A DNA stretch of 14,643 bases, taken from contig JAWUYA010000051.1 in the NCBI GenBank assembly GCA_034111045.1, positions 1 to 14,643 on the forward strand. The letters are read 5' to 3'. A program made the translations under genes and the position numbers. Position 1 is the stretch's first letter. Each line of letters opens with the position of its first letter. Source of the DNA: JALJPB01 sp034111045 (lineage in GTDB: Bacteria > Pseudomonadota > Gammaproteobacteria > Enterobacterales > Alteromonadaceae). The notes below the pieces were generated by a model. The model ran no database searches, had not been told where the DNA came from, and was given only the letters and a program-made list of their open reading frames with translations. Of this stretch, positions 1-5,728 are shown one piece after another.

Positions 1-1
1 C

Positions 2-412
2 AAGCCCTCTGAGGTTAAATTGTGATGTGCCGACTAAACCACCAGACTCATTCTGAAATTCACTGCCAACATTAATTGGCAGCTTGATTGCAACATCAGT
101 CATCGTTTTTGCGCCGTCGCCCAACATTGACTCACGGTCGACCACTTGCACGGGTGAAGTCGTTTCATACCCAGCTCTGGGGATGTTCGAACCTGTTACA
201 ACGAACCGTTCAATTTTTTCTTTCTCTTTCAGTTTTTGCTCAGGTTTTTCTATAATTGTTTTATTAGACTGTTGAATATCTTCAGCAAAAGCATATGTCT
301 GCGAGCTGGCTAATAGCAAACCAGACACTAATGACGATTGGATGGCATGTCTGAGTGGCTTTTTCTTAAATATTGTATAGGTATTAGTATTAGTATTAGT
401 ATTAGTATTCAT
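2..412 (-). CDS. TonB-dependent outer-membrane receptor, N-terminal part (runs off the left edge)
   Basis: The first 137 codons of an outer-membrane receptor are present; the rest lies beyond position 1. TonB-dependent receptors import large or scarce nutrients using energy from TonB-ExbBD. Residues 1-43 form a signal peptide with an unusual start of five Asn-Thr pairs, then a basic stretch (FKKK), a hydrophobic core and a probable cleavage after AFA. A short Lys/Glu-rich linker leads to a TonB-box-like IERFVVTG (67-74). The plug domain follows, with GYETTSPVQVVD and ending in the typical FNLRGL. Only about 23 residues separate the cleavage site from the TonB box, so there is no room for the STN signalling domain of FecA-type transducers. 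The start ATG (410-412) follows a GGGGAAA ribosome site. The sigma-type motif upstream suggests control by the neighbouring ECF factor. The substrate cannot be told from this part. Confidence 0.88.
   Translation of the reverse strand, partial: MNTNTNTNTNTYTIFKKKPLRHAIQSSLVSGLLLASSQTYAFAEDIQQSNKTIIEKPEQKLKEKEKIERFVVTGSNIPRAGYETTSPVQVVDRESMLGDGAKTMTDVAIKLPINVGSEFQNESGGLVGTSQFNLRGL
382..412 (-). repeat. Hexanucleotide tandem repeat (AATACT) encoding Asn-Thr pairs
   Basis: Read on the minus strand just after the receptor's ATG, AATACT repeats about five times, giving (Asn-Thr)5 at the very N-terminus. The unit is 6 bp, so copy-number change keeps the frame and alters only the length of the signal peptide's n-region. 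Confidence 0.85.
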
Positions 413-459
413 TATTTCCCCAGGTTTTATTATTGTAATTATATGTAACTTTCTTAATC

Positions 460-486
460 AAACGCTTGAGGCTGGAGTTTCCCCTA
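460..486 (-). promoter_or_regulatory. Candidate ECF-sigma promoter of the TonB receptor gene
   Basis: On the minus strand this reads TAGGGGAAA, 13 bases, then CGTTT. The identical bipartite motif with the identical 13-base spacer lies upstream of the sigma gene (1602-1628). The CGTTT half ends 47 bases before the receptor ATG. A GGAA-like -35 and a CGT-like -10 are typical of ECF sigma factors, but the spacing is about three bases shorter than in RpoE or SigW promoters. Binding by this sigma factor is inferred. Confidence 0.55.
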
Positions 487-551
487 ATAAAATTTATTAA
501 AAAAAAAGATATGTGGAAAAGGAGTACCTAAAAAACTAGACCGATACTTGA

Positions 552-911
552 TTAAAAAATAACGCCAATGACTAAACCGATCACGATTAGTACTAATGAA
601 GTTACCTCATATATGGGATATTTTAAAGTAGGTTGCATATCGTTGTCAGTAGAGGAAATTAACTCGTTTAGGTTTATGATTGAGTCCTCCTCCAATAACG
701 AAATGTGCTTTTTGGATAATTGAGATTTAGCCCAGAATTCAGATAATTCTTCAAAAGCCCATTGGTGAATACTATCTGCTTCTAGCCACTGATAGAATTC
801 AACTTGCTGTCCTAAAGTTGCATTATCAGAATCGAGTAAAGTAACCCAAGATATTGCTTGTTCAACAATTTCATCGGGAATGCCAACGCCAACCCATTCT
901 TCTAACGACAC
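552..911 (-). CDS. Short FecR-like (DUF4880) membrane protein, probable anti-sigma or sigma regulator
   Basis: This 119-aa protein matches only the cytoplasmic N-terminal part of FecR-type sigma regulators. Residues 16-62 fit the DUF4880 pattern, with QAISWVTLLDS, a Trp in FYQWLEAD, and a WAFEELSEFW helix. An acidic linker (about 70-100) leads to one strongly hydrophobic segment (103-119) that ends the protein. Family FecR proteins continue about 200 residues into the periplasm to contact the receptor; here that domain is absent. The stop is natural, with no obvious FecR remnant after it. The start is GTG at 909-911, three bases after the sigma gene's stop, with an AGGA site inside the sigma gene end, so the two are translationally coupled. 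Most likely it binds and tethers the sigma factor; this is inferred from family and position. Confidence 0.75.
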   Translation of the reverse strand: MSLEEWVGVGIPDEIVEQAISWVTLLDSDNATLGQQVEFYQWLEADSIHQWAFEELSEFWAKSQLSKKHISLLEEDSIINLNELISSTDNDMQPTLKYPIYEVTSLVLIVIGLVIGVIF

Positions 912-914
912 TAG

Positions 915-1475
915 TTACGTTCCTGTTTGTTTAATCAGGGCTGCTTTAAATGACTTTTTTTTGTAATACAACAAAACTGAATCTCTACAATGCTTCACTG
1001 CTTTTGTGATGTGGTTTTCTACTGTCTTATTACTAATATTGAGCATATTTGCAATTTCGGAATGAGATTTATTATTAAACTTCCTAAGAACAAACACTTG
1101 CCTGCAAATAGGAGGAAGTTCTTTAATTGCATTAAATAACAAAGCACTCTCTTGCTCTTTAGAAATTTTATCTTCATTCGTGATGTGTGCTAACCGCTCA
1201 ACATCACTATCATGTACTGCTTTGAGTGACGAGTTAATAACTTTATTATGGCGCAAACGACTTAAAGCACTATTTCGAGCAACTTTAAATAAAAAAGCTT
1301 TAAAGTTTTCATGCTGAAGACCTGATTTTTTTGCCTCGTACACTTTAAAATAAGCTTCTTGTAAAACTTCTTCAGCATCTTCTTTTTCTAATAATTTAGA
1401 CATAGAAGCATGCAATACAGCCTTAGTTTCTAGCATTAATTCGCTAAGCCATTTGTCTATATTATTGTTATTCAT
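915..1475 (-). CDS. ECF-family RNA polymerase sigma factor (FecI/RpoE-like)
   Basis: This 186-aa protein has the two-domain layout of extracytoplasmic-function sigma factors. Region 2 spans about residues 15-80, including DAEEVLQEAYFKVY and AFLFKVARNSALSRLRH. Region 4 spans about 113-170, with the signature ELPPICRQVFVLRKF and a helix-turn-helix HSEIANMLNISNKTVENHI. No sigma region 3 is present. It should recruit RNA polymerase to a small set of promoters. The FecR-like gene starts three bases downstream and a TonB receptor follows, the order of fecIR-type nutrient-uptake loci. The ATG has only a weak ribosome site (GAGAA). A motif at 1602-1628 matches the one ahead of the receptor gene, suggesting autoregulation with a leader of roughly 120 bases. 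Confidence 0.9.
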   Translation of the reverse strand: MNNNNIDKWLSELMLETKAVLHASMSKLLEKEDAEEVLQEAYFKVYEAKKSGLQHENFKAFLFKVARNSALSRLRHNKVINSSLKAVHDSDVERLAHITNEDKISKEQESALLFNAIKELPPICRQVFVLRKFNNKSHSEIANMLNISNKTVENHITKAVKHCRDSVLLYYKKKSFKAALIKQTGT

Positions 1476-1601
1476 GCATTTCTCATTTAAAAAACAACAT
1501 GCCTATAATGAAACTAAATTCATTTAAAACATGATATCTATCTCAGTTTACCTTGAATCACTCAGTATTCTCAATTACTAAAAAATAAAGGTTTTGTAGA
1601 T

Positions 1602-1628
1602 AAACGTTTTAGCTTTTATTTTCCCCTA
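1602..1628 (-). promoter_or_regulatory. Candidate autoregulatory promoter of the ECF sigma gene
   Basis: Minus strand: TAGGGGAAA, 13 bases, CGTTT, the same halves and spacer as at 460-486, while the spacer bases themselves differ. Conservation of the boxes but not the spacer is what a bipartite binding site should show. It sits 127 bases upstream of the sigma ATG. Whether the sigma factor itself reads it is inference. Confidence 0.5.
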
Positions 1629-2109
1629 TTAAATATTTTAAGTTTATATACCCATTACCAATAAGATGGTGAGTGATTTTGCTACGTTAATAAAAGTACA
1701 GTAGTGGAAAGGTAAATGAACTACGAATGCATTGCTGGTTTCAGACCCGTCTAAAATTGTCTATACATAACAAATTTTTAATTTTTATATCTAGCTCTTG
1801 AGGCGAAAGCGAGATAGAAAAGTACTTCTAATGTCAGCTACCCTTAAATATAGTGATCATAAAAATGGAGTATGTAGTTGTAAAAACATAATCGTTTTGT
1901 TGTATGAGTAAACAGCCTATATTAGGTCGTCGATGTCAGCTTTACCTCATACTGCGGCAATTAAGATCTGGACACTATTAACTTCAACTTTGTTCCCTGA
2001 AGGGTCAAATTTGTATGCGACTTTAACTCTGATAGATTTGACAGTTTTGAATAGTAAAGGCAAATATCCTAATGTCCGCTTTGTCGGATCAGTTGTCGAT
2101 AGATAAACC
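1629..2109. other. Intergenic region left of the insertion sequence
   Basis: About 480 bases between the sigma promoter motif and the IS target site. I see no complete gene. The only coding-like stretch is the minus-strand frame at 1947-2121, described separately. No clear strong promoter or terminator was found. The stretch at 1792-1817, containing GAGGCGAAAGCGAGATAG, is imperfectly self-complementary and of unknown meaning. Confidence 0.5.
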
Positions 2110-2121
2110 AAGGCTAAGGTC
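2110..2121 (+). repeat. 12-bp target-site duplication, left copy
   Basis: AAGGCTAAGGTC directly abuts the left inverted repeat and is repeated exactly at 3545-3556 next to the right one. IS4 itself makes target duplications of 11-13 bp, so the length fits the family. Confidence 0.92.
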
Positions 2122-2140
2122 TAATGCCGATCAGTTAAGA
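2122..2140 (+). repeat. Left terminal inverted repeat of the IS
   Basis: TAATGCCGATCAGTTAAGA. Its reverse complement matches 3526-3544 at 17 of 19 bases; the differing pair is an adjacent TC/CT swap. Confidence 0.92.
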
Positions 2141-2171
2141 AAAAACTATTGATTTTTAGCTGAATAAGATC

Positions 2172-2205
2172 AAAATCCGATGTTCACTTAACATCGGATT
2201 TTTTT
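2172..2205 (+). terminator. Inward-facing terminator-like hairpin touching the transposase start codon
   Basis: A perfect 13-bp stem (2172-2184 with 2190-2202) around a 5-base loop ends in a run of seven T (2199-2205). The next base is the A of the transposase ATG. It would stop transcripts entering the element from the left, or fold over the start site in any transcript that passes. No Shine-Dalgarno sequence is visible between hairpin and ATG. Structure is seen; function is inferred. Confidence 0.7.
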
Positions 2206-3531
2206 ATGCCTTTAGATTATAATTTTCACTCACTTGCTGATTTTACTCCTGAACATTTTAATGCTTTATCTGAAGTGCTATCACCGGATTTAATCGATAA
2301 ATGCCTTAAAGAATCTGGCATTGTAACGCTGAGAAAACGCAGACTGCCACTTGAAATGATGGTCTGGAGTATTGTTGGCATGTCGATGTTTAGGCACCTT
2401 CCGATGAGTGACATCGTCAACCAACTGGATATTATGCTCCCAGGTAAGCGCCCGTTTGTCGCACCAAACGCCGTTGTCCAAGCTAGACAGCGATTAGGTG
2501 CAGACGTTGTTAAACGTGTTTTTGAGCAGACTCAACAGCTATGGCATGACACCACACCATCACCTGACTTTTGTGGGTTAAAACTACTCGGCGTCGATGG
2601 CGTGGTGTGGCGAACACCTGATACAAAAGAAAATGAAGAAGCTTCCGGTAAGCTACATAATGACAAACGAGAATCTGCTTACCCACAAATTCGTATGGTA
2701 TGCCAAATGGAATTAACCAGTCATTTATTAACCGCCTCTTCATTCGATAAAGTAGCGACCAATGAGATGCTTTTAGCTGCAGACTTAATTCCTTCTACAC
2801 CTGATAATTCATTGACACTTTTTGATAAGGGATTTTATTCATTGGGGCTATTAAATCAATGGAAAAATACAGGGGTAGAGCGTCACTGGCTTATCCCGTT
2901 AAAAAAAGGGACACAGTTTGAGGTGGTTCGAAAGTTAAGTGCACGCGACCAAATAATTCGTTTAAAAACAACACCGCAGGCTAGAAAAAAGTGGAATGAC
3001 CTACCCGCGACGATAGAGGCTCGTTTGGTAAAACGACTTATTAAAGGTAAGTCCTATTCGATACTTACCTCAATGATCGACCCACTTCGCTATCCTGTTG
3101 CTAACATTGCAGATTTATATGCACATCGTTGGGAGATTGAATTGGGATTCAGAGAAATGAAGCAGTATATGTTGCGTAACTTACTGACACTACGCAGTAA
3201 AAAGCCAGAGATGATAAAGCAAGAGTTATGGGGTGTTTTACTTTCCTATAATTTGATCCGCTTTCAAATGGCTAAAATGGCGCATAGCTTAAAGGGCGTA
3301 ATGCCTTACCAGCTTAGTTTTAACCGTGCATCAGCATATATCATCCACGAATTGACCATGCTACCGTTTGTCTCGCCAGGAAAAATTCCTAAGGTAGTTA
3401 ATAGCCTACTTGATATGGCTGAAGCATTTGTCTTACCGGAACGACGAGAAAGGAGTTACCCGAGAATGGTTAAGGTTAGGCCTAAACGATATGCAGAAAA
3501 AAGAAGTAAAAAAATGCCAGTCAGCTCTTAA
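2206..3531 (+). CDS. IS4-family transposase (DDE type)
   Basis: The 441-aa protein cuts and joins the ends of its own element. It closely follows E. coli IS4 transposase along its length, including TLRKRRLPLEMMVW, FVAPNAVVQARQRLG, LTLFDKGFYSLGLL and LTLRSKKPE. The catalytic triad is D131 (in LLGVDG), D207 (in LFDKGF) and E312, the last inside the Y-(2)-R-(3)-E-(6)-K signature at Y305, R308, E312 and K319. The C-terminus is basic. ATG 2206 is the only possible start, since TGA at 2161 closes the frame upstream and the next Met is residue 51. The stop at 3529-3531 lies inside the right-end hairpin and IR. Lack of a ribosome site plus the adjoining hairpin points to tight throttling of expression, common for transposases. 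No frameshift or premature stop is seen. Confidence 0.96.
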   Translation: MPLDYNFHSLADFTPEHFNALSEVLSPDLIDKCLKESGIVTLRKRRLPLEMMVWSIVGMSMFRHLPMSDIVNQLDIMLPGKRPFVAPNAVVQARQRLGADVVKRVFEQTQQLWHDTTPSPDFCGLKLLGVDGVVWRTPDTKENEEASGKLHNDKRESAYPQIRMVCQMELTSHLLTASSFDKVATNEMLLAADLIPSTPDNSLTLFDKGFYSLGLLNQWKNTGVERHWLIPLKKGTQFEVVRKLSARDQIIRLKTTPQARKKWNDLPATIEARLVKRLIKGKSYSILTSMIDPLRYPVANIADLYAHRWEIELGFREMKQYMLRNLLTLRSKKPEMIKQELWGVLLSYNLIRFQMAKMAHSLKGVMPYQLSFNRASAYIIHELTMLPFVSPGKIPKVVNSLLDMAEAFVLPERRERSYPRMVKVRPKRYAEKRSKKMPVSS

Positions 3532-3543
3532 CTGACTGGCATT
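3508..3543 (-). terminator. Inward-facing terminator-like hairpin at the right end of the IS
   Basis: A perfect 12-bp stem (3513-3524 with 3532-3543) encloses a 7-base loop. Read on the minus strand it is followed by seven T (3514 down to 3508), so it should stop transcription entering from the right and running antisense through the transposase. It overlaps the transposase stop codon and the right inverted repeat. Confidence 0.6.
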
Positions 3544-3544
3544 A
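3526..3544 (+). repeat. Right terminal inverted repeat of the IS
   Basis: TCTTAACTGACTGGCATTA, complementary to the left end at 17 of 19 positions and directly followed by the second copy of the target duplication. Confidence 0.92.
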
Positions 3545-3556
3545 AAGGCTAAGGTC
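3545..3556 (+). repeat. 12-bp target-site duplication, right copy
   Basis: AAGGCTAAGGTC, identical to 2110-2121 on the other side of the element. Confidence 0.92.
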
Positions 3557-3994
3557 TTCTTTCGTATCTTAGTGAGCGTTAGCAAAGTGCAAACTTTGCT
3601 ATGGATATTTATGGGCAAAAGTTATCGTTCAGAAACGAAATTCGATTGGCAGCAATGAGCTTAAACCAGCCCCACAAGTGAGCAATAAATTTCGGTTAGT
3701 ATTACCCTGAATATCATCAAGGCTTTGCAAAGGCTTAATGTCCGCAATTGGCTATTTGTTGACCCAAAGAATAATCAGCAGCTATCGTCAGTAAAGATAC
3801 GTTAGCTGACCTAGTTGGTTTTCAACTTAACGACTTATTAATAGTATTGACTCAACCTAATGATTTATCATATGCTATCAGGCCGTTGAGAGCGTTTTGC
3901 GGTCTGTGGTAATATTAGTTTTTCAGCATTTTTACCCTTATTTTTTCCTTATTAGGGCCGTTAGGCAATCAACCAATTTGAGTAGTATTACATA
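3557..3994. other. Intergenic region right of the IS, with a GCAA-loop hairpin
   Basis: No complete gene is seen. Near the IS lies a perfect 9-bp hairpin with a GCAA tetraloop (3580-3588 with 3593-3601), inside the split minus-strand frame. A plus-strand stretch at roughly 3777-3915 stays open for about 46 codons (includes DTLADLVGFQLNDLL) but has no start or recognisable family, so it may be a decayed remnant. A GTTAGGC at 3960-3966 resembles an integron core site but has no partner. Confidence 0.45.
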
Positions 3995-4486
3995 ATGGTA
4001 AAAATTAAAGAATCGGCGCTTATAGAAGCGATTAAACGGTCAAATCAAATGGATTTGACCGAATCAGAAAAAGTAGTGGATGAAATATATATTGAGCAGC
4101 CAAATCTTTTAGCTTCAGTATTGGTTCAAAATCAGATGGGTAATAAAATTGAAGATGTAGAAGTTCTATTAAATATATTAATAGTTACATTTCTAGCGTT
4201 AAAATATTCAGATGTTAAACTCGAAATGATCTCTGAAAGCCTTCAAAAAAAAGAGATGGCTAAATATGCAGGACACTTTGAATTTCTTGAGGGCTTGAAT
4301 CAACAAAATACAGAAGAGGCAATCAATCAGTTTTCTAAGAATAAATCAGAAAAATTATTATTATCATATGTTATAGGTGCAATGATGGAAGCTGGGTTTA
4401 CAAAGCGTAAAAACGAAAGTGCAAAATATCTGTTGATGTCAGGTATAAATATTGTAAATTGCATTTGTGTCGCAAAAATAGCCTAA
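3995..4486 (+). CDS. Hypothetical protein, 163 aa, unrecognised
   Basis: I do not recognise this family. The protein looks soluble and mostly helical, with many Lys and Glu. An N-terminal stretch (IKESALIEAIKRSNQMDLTE) may form a helix pair. The middle has VEVLLNILIVTFLALKYSD (about 55-73), a hydrophobic helix that is probably buried rather than membrane-spanning. The C-terminus ends in a hydrophobic segment with two cysteines (IVNCICVAKIA). There is no signal peptide. The ATG has a weak GAG-type ribosome site. It stands alone between the IS and a gene-poor stretch with no partner in either direction. The codons look AT-richer than in the right-hand operon, consistent with acquired DNA. An unbroken 163-codon frame makes a real gene likely. 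Confidence 0.7.
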   Translation: MVKIKESALIEAIKRSNQMDLTESEKVVDEIYIEQPNLLASVLVQNQMGNKIEDVEVLLNILIVTFLALKYSDVKLEMISESLQKKEMAKYAGHFEFLEGLNQQNTEEAINQFSKNKSEKLLLSYVIGAMMEAGFTKRKNESAKYLLMSGINIVNCICVAKIA

Positions 4487-5398
4487 TAAATAAAGGATAT
4501 ATTGCGCGTAGCCCATCTAGCAAGAATTTTAAATGAAACTATGTAACATTAATAAAAAATAGTATTGAAATAATTCATATATATCATGTGAATACATAAT
4601 ATTTTATTAATACAACAGTCTAAAACCACTTTATAGCCCATCTTGTACTGAAAAAGGTTTGAACTAGCTTTTTACACAGCATAATTAACAGAACGTTAAA
4701 TATTAATTAAGTGTTAAAAGAGGGGGAAGAATAAATGAAAGCTATTACGTTCAGCAAATCAATTAACTTGGCGATAACTAGTACTTTACTCTTGGCGCTA
4801 GCCAACTCAAAAGTCTACCAACAGCTCCTTTAGCTGAGAACTTTTGTTTTTAGGTACACATAAAGCAAAGGTTTTCACTTTTTTTTGACTAACAGCTACC
4901 TAGCTTTATTCGTTTTTAAATATCAATTTTATTTTAATTACTTCTTAAAGTGACTTGGGTCTCGACACGGTAAATATAGAAGGCTTACCTTAATGGGGGA
5001 ATTCAACAAATAATTGAAAAACATTACCTAAATGTAACATCGGCAAAAATATTGCTATGTTGAGTACTATCAATGCGTGATTGATAGTAGACAGTCTCCA
5101 CCGCTCTTCATTACGACACTCAAATGAGTCGATATTGAACTCTTGATAAATCCAAGAAAAATTTGCCATACACCAACACCCTAAAATTTTCACGATTTTA
5201 GGCTAAATAATAGCCATCTTCTCGACGTCGTAAGGTTTAACTGTCCTATTCGTTAACCACGATACGTTTAACCGTTTTATGTTCTATCGTAACCTGCTAG
5301 AAGAATGTGGTTATTAAGCCGTGTCCGCTGTAGATCAAAACATACAAAAATTTTCAGTATATATTTTCAAATACTAATGTCTTCAGTGTGGAATAAGT
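4487..5398. other. Gene-poor AT-rich region
   Basis: More than 900 bases with no convincing full-length gene. It contains the 32-codon signal-peptide ORF at 4735-4833 and a minus-strand frame at 4990-5193 that I do not trust. A hairpin CCTAAAAT...ATTTTAGG (5180-5187 with 5195-5202) is followed by a second short one, GGCTA-AATAA-TAGCC. It reads like decayed DNA. Confidence 0.45.
4735..4833 (+). CDS. Tiny ORF with strong ribosome site and signal peptide, probably the start of a broken secreted protein
   Basis: A purine-rich AGAGGGGGAAGA sits just before ATG 4735, the strongest ribosome site in this island. The 32-aa product starts MKAITFSKS, has a hydrophobic core LAITSTLLLALA and then stops at TAG after NSKVYQQLL. 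That is the shape of a Sec signal peptide followed by only a few mature residues. A one-base shift after the signal peptide opens about 18 more codons (SQLKSLPTAPLAENF) before another stop, so a frameshifted, decayed exported protein is the simplest reading. A genuine secreted small peptide cannot be excluded. Confidence 0.4.
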   Translation: MKAITFSKSINLAITSTLLLALANSKVYQQLL

Positions 5399-5728
5399 CT
5401 ATTTACTTTTTGACTTTGGCCAAACAAAGGGAGCGGGCTTGGTGGAAGTTGTTTCTGCTACTGCTGTATTCTGGGCGAGTATCCCCCTGATTAATTTCCC
5501 CGTTTCTTTATGCTTACTACAAAATGTTTTTAGGTATAAAATTTCAACTCTACTGCGTGCCCAAGGGGTTGTACGCAGAAATTTCAAACTTGATTTAAGA
5601 CGCGGTTTATTGGTAAAACAACGAATATTAAGTAATTCACCCATCTTATCCCAACCCATTTTCTTCTCCAGTTCGGTTAGAATCTGTTCAAGTTTCACGC
5701 CGTGTAGCGGGTCATTACTTTTATTCAT
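5399..5728 (-). CDS. VF530 (DUF2132) family protein with basic C-terminal extension
   Basis: The first 70 or so residues match the VF530/DUF2132 family: NDPLHGVKLEQILTELEKK, GWDKMGELLNIRCFTNKP, and SSLKFLRTTPWARSRVE. The family is named after a Vibrio fischeri protein of known structure and has been suggested to bind DNA; its function is unsettled. Family members are usually about 70-80 residues. This one has 109, with an extra tail (about 73-109) rich in Lys, Thr and Pro and ending WPKSKSK. The tail could be nucleic-acid binding or disordered. The ATG is clear but the ribosome site is weak. It appears to be a single-gene unit in a region otherwise full of remnants. Confidence 0.85.
   Translation of the reverse strand: MNKSNDPLHGVKLEQILTELEKKMGWDKMGELLNIRCFTNKPRLKSSLKFLRTTPWARSRVEILYLKTFCSKHKETGKLIRGILAQNTAVAETTSTKPAPFVWPKSKSK

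Larger units (their letters stand above)
2122..3544 (+). mobile_element. Complete insertion sequence, IS4 family, IS4 group (1423 bp)
   Basis: The ends are 19-bp inverted repeats: left TAATGCCGATCAGTTAAGA at 2122-2140, right 3526-3544, matching at 17 of 19 positions. The outer 18 bases of the left end resemble what I recall of the E. coli IS4 end. Exact 12-bp direct repeats flank the element. One gene, an intact 441-aa DDE transposase, fills it. Length agrees with the roughly 1.4 kb of IS4. Intact ends, duplication and transposase mean a recent insertion that may still be mobile. The closest named element cannot be given without a database search. Confidence 0.95.
1947..3618 (-). pseudogene. 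Small reading frame of unknown function split by the IS4-type element
   Basis: If the IS and one copy of the 12-bp duplication are removed, the minus strand reads without a stop from a TTG at 3616-3618 to a TGA at 1947-1949: 78 codons (3618-3557 joined to 2121-1947). The C-terminal half looks protein-like, with KSIRVKVAYKFD and PSGNKVEVNSVQ. There is no ATG in the frame and a stop lies just upstream of the TTG, so this may be the tail of an older broken gene or chance. I do not recognise the family. That the frame continues across the insertion site is seen; that it was ever a gene is a guess. Confidence 0.3.

Noticed and set aside
84..275. Plus-strand 63-codon open frame
   Set aside because: It lies inside, and antisense to, the well-supported TonB receptor N-terminus.
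414..420. Third GGGGAAA on the minus strand
   Set aside because: No CGTTT follows at 13 bases; the position, just before the receptor ATG, makes it the ribosome site.
2226..2743. Minus-strand open frames of 60-77 codons
   Set aside because: They are antisense to the intact transposase and have no recognisable product.
3960..3966. GTTAGGC, resembling the core of an integron attC site just before the 163-aa gene
   Set aside because: No complementary GCCTAAC lies upstream at attC distance; the only RYYYAAC match (3850-3856) pairs poorly. No attC follows the gene at its 3' side, and the nearby integrase relic is not an integron integrase.
4990..5193. Minus-strand 67-codon frame with a hydrophobic stretch
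   Set aside because: It has no convincing ribosome site, the GTG start lies inside a hairpin, and no family is recognisable. It could be a relic but is not supported.
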